Positions 6,313 through 10,325 of a stretch of 10,325 bases of DNA are shown here, piece after piece. Position 1 is the stretch's first letter. Each line of letters starts with the position of its first letter. Source of the stretch: a bacterium (lineage in GTDB: Bacteria > Chloroflexota > Dormibacteria > UBA8260 > Bog-877); the NCBI GenBank assembly GCA_021791345.1, contig JAJYWT010000149.1, positions 1 through 10,325 on the forward strand, read 5' to 3'. The notes under the pieces are model-generated. The model searched no databases and had not been told where the DNA came from. It was given only the letters and a program-made list of their open reading frames with translations. The translations under genes were made by a program, and so were the position numbers.

Positions 6313-6795
6313 ATGCCAGACCGGACCCCACCCGCGGCTCCCGTCCAGGCCGAGACCGAGCGGCTGGTGGATCAACTCGGTCCGTTGCTCACCGCGGTCA
6401 CCGTCGCCTGGCGCCGGGAGCTGGCGGGCACGGTCTCGGTCAGCCAGGCCCAGCTCATGGCCGCGCTCCGCCCCGGTGCCGCCCGGATCTCCCAGCTGGC
6501 GCGGGCCAGCTGGATCACCGGACCATCTGTCACGGTCATGGTCGGGCGGCTGGAACGGGCCGGCCTGGTCAGCCGGCGCCCGGATCCGAGCGACCGCCGC
6601 TCGGTGCTGGTGGAGCTGACCCCGGATGGCAAGCGGACGCTGGCCAGAATTTCCGCCACCAGGAGGGAGCTGCTCAGGAACCGCCTGCAGGCGCTCAGCG
6701 AGGATGAGCGCCGCGCGCTGGGGCTGGCGCTCCCGGCGCTGGAGCGCCTTGCCCGGGAGTGGACGGGCGGCGCCACTTTGGAGCGCGATGGCTGA
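6313..6795 (+). CDS. MarR-family transcriptional regulator
   Basis: A 160-residue cytosolic winged-helix repressor; family members act as dimers on short palindromes and release DNA on binding small phenolic or lipophilic ligands. N- and C-terminal helices (about 12-40 and 112-150) would form the dimer interface. The DNA-binding core spans about 42-110: RISQLARAS (58-66), a recognition helix around 69-83 (GPSVTVMVGRLERAG), and the wing RRPDPSDRRSVLVELT (88-103) with its DxR pattern. The ATG at 6313 has no ribosome binding site, consistent with leaderless translation. A palindrome just upstream suggests autoregulation. Its 3' end overlaps the exporter gene by 8 nt, so they are one operon and the exporter is the probable regulatory target. 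Ligand unknown. Confidence 0.93.
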   Translation: MPDRTPPAAPVQAETERLVDQLGPLLTAVTVAWRRELAGTVSVSQAQLMAALRPGAARISQLARASWITGPSVTVMVGRLERAGLVSRRPDPSDRRSVLVELTPDGKRTLARISATRRELLRNRLQALSEDERRALGLALPALERLAREWTGGATLERDG

Positions 6796-8014
6796 GCCCT
6801 CCGGATCCTCGACCATGCGGGAGTTCTTCCGCCAGCCCAAGGCGGTGTGGGCGGTCGCCTTCGCCTGCGTGGTCGGATTCATGGGAATCGGCCTGGTGGA
6901 CCCCATCCTGCCCGCGATCGCGCGCGGGCTGCGGGCCAGCCCCAGCCAGGTTGAGCTCCTGTTCACCAGCTACTTCGCAGTGACGGCGGTGATGATGCTG
7001 GTGACGGGGGTGGTCTCGAGCCGGCTCGGACCGCGCGTCACCCTGCTCGCGGGGCTGCTGGTTATCGTGGTCTTCGCCAGCCTCTCGGGCTCCTCCGGCA
7101 GCGTCGGAGAGCTGGTGGGGATGCGCGCGGGATGGGGGCTGGGCAATGCGCTCTTCATCGCCACCGCCCTCGCCGTGATCGTGGGATCTGCGACCGGCGG
7201 AGTCCCCGGGGCGATCATCCTGTACGAGTCGGCGCTCGGCCTGGGGATCTCCATGGGTCCTCTGGTGGGTGGGCTGCTGGGAGGGATCAGCTGGCGCGGG
7301 CCGTTCTTCGGGACGGCGACGCTGATGGCGATCGGATTCATCTTGGTCGCCACGCTGCTGGGACCGGTCCCCAAGCCGGCACGGCGCACCGGCTTTTTGG
7401 ACCCACTGCGGGCGGTGCGGGATCCCGGACTGCGGACCATCGCGGTGATGGCACTCTTCTACAACTTCGGGTTCTTCACCATCTTGGCCTACACGCCGTT
7501 CGTGATCCATCAGAGCGTGCACGTTTTGGGGCTGATCTACTTCGGCTGGGGCGTCCTGCTGGCGCTCACCGCGGTCTTCGTGGCACCCCGCTTGGAGCGG
7601 GCGTTGGGGACCGTCATCCCCCTCTACGGGGTGCTGGGATCGCTGGCCGTGCTCTTGTTGGGGATGGCCTTCGTGCCCCGGGTGGGGATCATCATCGCGG
7701 TGATCGCCTCAGGGGCGGTGTTGGGTATCAACAACACCCTGGTCACCCAGGCCGCCATGACCGTCAGCCGGGCCGAGCGGCCGGTGGCATCGGCGGGATA
7801 CAACTTTGTCCGCTGGATCGGGGGCGCGGTCGCGCCCTGGCTGGCCGGGGAACTGGCGGTGGTGGTCGGCGCCCGGGTGCCCTTCCTGGTGGGCGCGGTG
7901 GCGGTGGCGATGGGGGCGGTGGTCCTGGCCGGGGGCCGACGTCATCTCGGAGCACTGCCCCAGCGGCCCTCCGCACCCGGGCGGGGGCGGGCGCTGGAGG
8001 AGATCGCCAAATAG
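6788..8014 (+). CDS. MFS transporter, probable drug/proton antiporter
   Basis: A 408-residue inner-membrane protein with about 12 hydrophobic helices, the normal size for a 12-helix major facilitator. TM1 carries GLVDPILPAIA (35-45), with an acidic residue common in drug exporters. The loop between helices 2 and 3, SSRLGPR (77-83), is a motif A lacking the usual Asp. GLGISMGPLVGG (151-162) is the antiporter motif C that marks exporters. The C-terminus (about 384-408) is a short polar tail. The ATG at 6788 has GGAG 4 nt upstream and overlaps the marR end; the frame is open further upstream only because it runs out of phase through marR. Coupling to marR suggests inducible efflux of a toxic or signalling compound. 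Substrate not predictable. Confidence 0.92.
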   Translation: MAEPSGSSTMREFFRQPKAVWAVAFACVVGFMGIGLVDPILPAIARGLRASPSQVELLFTSYFAVTAVMMLVTGVVSSRLGPRVTLLAGLLVIVVFASLSGSSGSVGELVGMRAGWGLGNALFIATALAVIVGSATGGVPGAIILYESALGLGISMGPLVGGLLGGISWRGPFFGTATLMAIGFILVATLLGPVPKPARRTGFLDPLRAVRDPGLRTIAVMALFYNFGFFTILAYTPFVIHQSVHVLGLIYFGWGVLLALTAVFVAPRLERALGTVIPLYGVLGSLAVLLLGMAFVPRVGIIIAVIASGAVLGINNTLVTQAAMTVSRAERPVASAGYNFVRWIGGAVAPWLAGELAVVVGARVPFLVGAVAVAMGAVVLAGGRRHLGALPQRPSAPGRGRALEEIAK

Positions 8015-8063
8015 CGGGCCACGGGCCGGCTCTGCGGAGAGAGAGCCGAGCGCGCATGGCCCG
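8015..8063 (+). terminator. Nested inverted repeats after the MFS gene
   Basis: The outer arms CGGGCCA (8015-8021) and TGGCCCG (8057-8063) are perfect 7-bp complements. Inside them, CGGCTCT (8027-8033) and AGAGCCG (8042-8048) form a second perfect 7-bp stem with an 8-nt loop. The element begins on the base after the MFS stop, which fits a transcript-ending or 3'-protecting structure. No T-run follows, so intrinsic termination is not certain. Confidence 0.45.
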
Positions 8064-8087
8064 ACCCTGGCCGCCGCGGCGCAGCCC

Positions 8088-8116
8088 TTGCGATCGTCCC
8101 CGGATCGGGCCATACT
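8088..8116 (+). promoter_or_regulatory. Candidate sigma70-type promoter for the molybdenum hydroxylase operon
   Basis: TTGCGA (8088-8093) and CATACT (8111-8116) match the -35 and -10 consensus at four of six bases each and are spaced by exactly 17 nt. It lies after the nested repeat that closes the MFS unit and would give a leader of roughly 120 nt before coxS. Each half is only moderate; the spacing and placement add support. Confidence 0.4.
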
Positions 8117-8152
8117 CGCTTCGGCAGCACGCTGCACCGGGGGACGAGGAGC

Positions 8153-8230
8153 GCTGCGCACAAGGAGGGATGCGCAGCCCGGGGCCGGAGACGCCGGGAA
8201 TCACCCGATCGCAGCGCCAGAGGTCGGTGA
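8153..8230 (+). promoter_or_regulatory. Structured 5' leader of the hydroxylase operon
   Basis: Two potential RNA stems lie before the coxS ribosome binding site. The first is a perfect 8-bp GCTGCGCA / TGCGCAGC (8153-8160, 8171-8178) whose 10-nt loop exposes AAGGAGG. The second pairs 8201-8210 with 8222-8230 (TCACC with GGTGA, GATC with GGTC including one G-U, and one bulged C) and ends 1 nt before GGAGG at 8232. A molybdenum-cofactor-responsive leader is possible from context, but I do not recognise a known riboswitch fold. Confidence 0.3.
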
Positions 8231-8231
8231 T

Positions 8232-8236
8232 GGAGG
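8232..8236 (+). promoter_or_regulatory. Ribosome binding site that decides the coxS-type start
   Basis: GGAGG lies 6 nt before the ATG at 8243. An in-frame TTG at 8237 is immediately next to it and has no spacing, so the protein begins MAQTLRL. Confidence 0.7.
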
Positions 8237-8242
8237 TTGAGT

Positions 8243-8743
8243 ATGGCCCAGACACTGAGGCTGACGGTCAACGGCGCCGCCCGGGAGGATGAGGTAGAGC
8301 CGCGACTGCTCCTGGTGCACTACCTCAGGGAGCGCTGCGGCCTCACCGGTACCCACGTGGGCTGCGACACCAGCCAGTGCGGCGCCTGCACGGTCCTGTG
8401 CGACGGCCAGCCGGTGAAGTCGTGCTCGATGCTGGCGGTGCAGGCGGAGGGGATGGCCATCACCACCATCGAGGGGCTGGCCCCGCCCGGCGGGATGCAC
8501 CCGCTCCAGACCGCGTTCTGGGAGGAGCACGGGCTCCAATGTGGCTTCTGCACACCCGGCTTCATCATGGCCGCCAGCGCCCTGCTGGCCGAGAACCCGG
8601 ATCCGACCGACGATGAGATCGGGCGCGGGCTGGAGGGCAACCTCTGCCGCTGCACCGGGTACGTCAACATCCGTCGCGCCGTCCACCGGGCGGCGGCGGC
8701 GATCCGTGAGGGGGCCGGCGCGCCGGCCCCGATGGGAGGGTAG
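8243..8743 (+). CDS. Molybdenum hydroxylase small subunit, two [2Fe-2S] clusters (CoxS/XdhC-type)
   Basis: A 166-residue iron-sulfur subunit that passes electrons from the molybdopterin subunit towards a flavin subunit in xanthine dehydrogenase/CO dehydrogenase-like enzymes. The N-terminal plant-ferredoxin domain binds one cluster through C41, C46, C49 and C61 ([13 protein letters not shown] at 40-52). The C-terminal helical domain binds the second through C100, C103, C135 and C137 (QCGFCTPG at 99-106 and LCRCTGY at 134-140). All eight ligands are present and the length is normal. No signal peptide is seen, so the complex should be cytosolic. The large-subunit gene follows after 3 nt. The small-large order without a preceding flavin gene fits form II operons, where the flavin subunit usually lies downstream, outside this window. 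Confidence 0.95.
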   Translation: MAQTLRLTVNGAAREDEVEPRLLLVHYLRERCGLTGTHVGCDTSQCGACTVLCDGQPVKSCSMLAVQAEGMAITTIEGLAPPGGMHPLQTAFWEEHGLQCGFCTPGFIMAASALLAENPDPTDDEIGRGLEGNLCRCTGYVNIRRAVHRAAAAIREGAGAPAPMGG

Positions 8744-8746
8744 GAG

Positions 8747-10325
8747 ATGGCTGTCAGCCAACTCATAGGAGCCCGCGTCCAGAGGCGGGAGGATCCCCGA
8801 CTCATCACCGGCCACGGACGCTACATCGAGGATCGCCTGCCCGCCGGGGTGCTGCACATGGCGGTGGTGCGCAGCCCCCACCCCCACGCCCGGATCGTCA
8901 GCATCGACACCTCCCAGGCGGCGGGGGCACCGGGGGTGCTCGCCGTGCTCACCGCCAAGGACTTCCACGGCCAGCTGGCGGGGGCGATGCCGGTGACCCC
9001 GAGCTTCGTCCCCGAGAAGAAGTACGTCCCCGAGCGATTCCCGATCGCCTCCGAAGAGGTCTGCTTCCAGGGAGAGCCGGTCGCGGTGGTGATCGCCGAC
9101 GACCGGTATCTCGCGGCCGACGCCGCCGAGCAGGTGGTGGTCGAATACGATCCCCTGCCCGCGGTGGTGGACATCGAGGCCGCCATGGCCCCGGGGAGCC
9201 CACTCGCTCACGTGGGCGGGCCTGACAACATCGGCTGGGACATGACCTTCGACGGGGGCGACATCGACGCCGCCTTCGCCCGGGCCGAGGTCAGAGTCAC
9301 CGAACGGATCTGGCAGCAGCGGCTGGCCCCCACCCCGATGGAGCCGCGCGGGGTCCTGGCCGACTACTCCCCGTATGACGAGCGCCTGACGATCTGGTTG
9401 AGCAGCCAGAACCCGCACTTCATCCGCCTCTTCATCTCCGGGGCCATGGGGATGCCGGAGAGCCGCGTGCGGGTGGTGGCGGAGGACGTCGGCGGTGGCT
9501 TCGGCAGCAAGATCAGCCCCTACCCGGAGGATTACCTGGTGCCGGCCGCCGCTCGCCTGGTGGGCCGCCCGGTGCGGTGGATCGAGACCAGGACCGAGAG
9601 CGTCCTCAACGCCTACCACGGCCGGGGACAGCTGTTCACGGCCGAGGCGGCCGCGCTCAGGGACGGGACCCTGCTCGGGCTGCGGCTCACCCAGGTGCTG
9701 GACCTGGGCGCCTACCACGGCACCTTCGGCGCCTTCCAGGCGTGCGCCTGCCTGATGGCGGGAGGGGTCTACCGCTGGCAGGCGGTCCAGGGCCGGACCA
9801 TCGGGGTGCTGACCAACAAGGTGCCGACCGACCCCTACCGTGGAGCCGGGCGCCCTGAGGGGACCCACCTCTGCGAGCGGATGGTCGACCGGGTGGCGCA
9901 GGAGATCGGGATGGACCCGGCGGAGCTGCGGCGGCGCAATTTCGCCCGCGAGTTCCCCTTCACCAACAACTTCGGGCTGGTCTACGACTCCGGGAACTAC
10001 GACGGAACCCTGGACCGCGCGATGGAGCTGGTCGACTACCAGGGCTGGCGGCAGCGTCAGGCGGCGGGCCGCCAGCAGGGGCGGCTAATCGGCATCGGCT
10101 GCTCCACCTGGGTCGAGATCTGCGGGTTCGGCCCCAGCGAGGCGACCGCCGGAGCCACGGGGGGGATCGCCTTGGTCGAGTCCGCCCACATCCGGTTCCT
10201 GCCCTCGGGATCGGTGGCTGCCTTCGTCGGGACTCACGCCCAGGGACAGGGCCACGACACCACCTTCTCCCAGATCGTCGCCGACACCCTGGGGATCCCC
10301 ATGGAGAAGGTGGAGCTGCGTCACG
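8747..10325 (+). CDS. Molybdenum hydroxylase large subunit (form II CoxL / xanthine dehydrogenase-like), 3'-truncated by window edge
   Basis: Molybdopterin-binding catalytic subunit of an aldehyde oxidase/xanthine dehydrogenase-type enzyme. 526 residues are visible, with no in-frame stop, out of an expected 750-800. The N-terminal domain opens with [20 protein letters not shown] and contains the [14 protein letters not shown] strand. The Mo-cofactor region has [10 protein letters not shown] (to 255) and, at 363-369, PYRGAGR followed by PEGTH. Form I CO dehydrogenases have AYxCSFR here, with the cysteine that holds copper; this protein lacks it and matches the form II signature (AYRGAGR, with Pro for Ala). 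[11 protein letters not shown] near the end is a further conserved cofactor loop. The catalytic glutamate lies beyond the window. GGGAGG 7 nt upstream supports the ATG. The substrate is unknown: a purine, aldehyde or heterocycle is more likely than CO. Confidence 0.94.
   Translation, partial: MAVSQLIGARVQRREDPRLITGHGRYIEDRLPAGVLHMAVVRSPHPHARIVSIDTSQAAGAPGVLAVLTAKDFHGQLAGAMPVTPSFVPEKKYVPERFPIASEEVCFQGEPVAVVIADDRYLAADAAEQVVVEYDPLPAVVDIEAAMAPGSPLAHVGGPDNIGWDMTFDGGDIDAAFARAEVRVTERIWQQRLAPTPMEPRGVLADYSPYDERLTIWLSSQNPHFIRLFISGAMGMPESRVRVVAEDVGGGFGSKISPYPEDYLVPAAARLVGRPVRWIETRTESVLNAYHGRGQLFTAEAAALRDGTLLGLRLTQVLDLGAYHGTFGAFQACACLMAGGVYRWQAVQGRTIGVLTNKVPTDPYRGAGRPEGTHLCERMVDRVAQEIGMDPAELRRRNFAREFPFTNNFGLVYDSGNYDGTLDRAMELVDYQGWRQRQAAGRQQGRLIGIGCSTWVEICGFGPSEATAGATGGIALVESAHIRFLPSGSVAAFVGTHAQGQGHDTTFSQIVADTLGIPMEKVELRH

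Noticed and set aside
6626..6787. N-terminal extension of the MFS protein
   Set aside because: The extension runs out of phase through marR and gives an Arg/Ser-rich, non-membrane sequence; ATG at 6788 has a ribosome binding site.
8201..9868. Minus-strand open frame of 555 codons opposite coxS and coxL
   Set aside because: It lies antisense to two strongly conserved genes and has low-complexity composition without domains.
8747..10325. True Mo-Cu carbon monoxide dehydrogenase large subunit
   Set aside because: The copper-binding cysteine motif AYxCSFR is replaced by PYRGAGR.
1..10325. Mobile elements, CRISPR arrays, tRNA or rRNA genes, toxin-antitoxin or phage-defence genes
   Set aside because: No transposase, integrase, regular repeat array, tRNA-like fold or defence domain was found on reading both strands; gene style is uniform throughout.

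Overview
This is a very GC-rich bacterial window with frequent GTG starts. It carries central-carbon, nucleotide and molybdenum-enzyme genes in tight plus-strand runs. Codon use looks even across the window, and no phage, transposon, tRNA, rRNA or CRISPR sequence is visible. Gene content and style fit a free-living GC-rich lineage such as Actinomycetota, Chloroflexota or a related uncultured soil phylum; the sequence alone does not settle which.

Layout. (1) 1-843: 3' part of glpX, a class II fructose-1,6-bisphosphatase. It converges on a minus-strand gene for a CBS-pair protein ending in a rubredoxin-like knuckle (854-1354); a perfect hairpin lies at the junction. (2) 1528-3651: a divergent ATP-type PEP carboxykinase followed 3 nt later by an isochorismatase-family cysteine hydrolase; an 8-bp inverted repeat follows the pair. 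(3) 3707-4824: dCMP deaminase and a MogA/MoaB-like molybdopterin adenylyltransferase, overlapping at GTGA. (4) 4835-6267: a HAD hydrolase, apparently leaderless, and a cytidylate-kinase-like P-loop protein. (5) 6313-8014: a MarR regulator and an MFS exporter overlapping by 8 nt, behind a palindromic operator that overlaps a -10-like box. A nested inverted repeat closes this unit. (6) 8243 to the window end: [2Fe-2S] and molybdopterin subunits of a molybdenum hydroxylase (form II 'CoxSL' type), with a structured leader upstream; the large subunit runs off the window.

How the genes fit together. PEP carboxykinase and fructose-1,6-bisphosphatase are the two dedicated steps of gluconeogenesis and are close neighbours here. 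The Mog-like protein supplies a late step of molybdenum cofactor synthesis, and the cofactor would be used by the hydroxylase encoded about 3.5 kb downstream. The large subunit carries PYRGAGR where true Mo-Cu CO dehydrogenases carry AYxCSFR, so CO oxidation should not be assumed. marR-MFS looks like a self-regulated efflux unit.

I do not see an unmistakable undescribed system. The points most worth a second look are the CBS-rubredoxin fusion, the divergent motifs of the PEP carboxykinase, two likely leaderless genes (one with an operator over its -10), and the structured leader before the hydroxylase operon.
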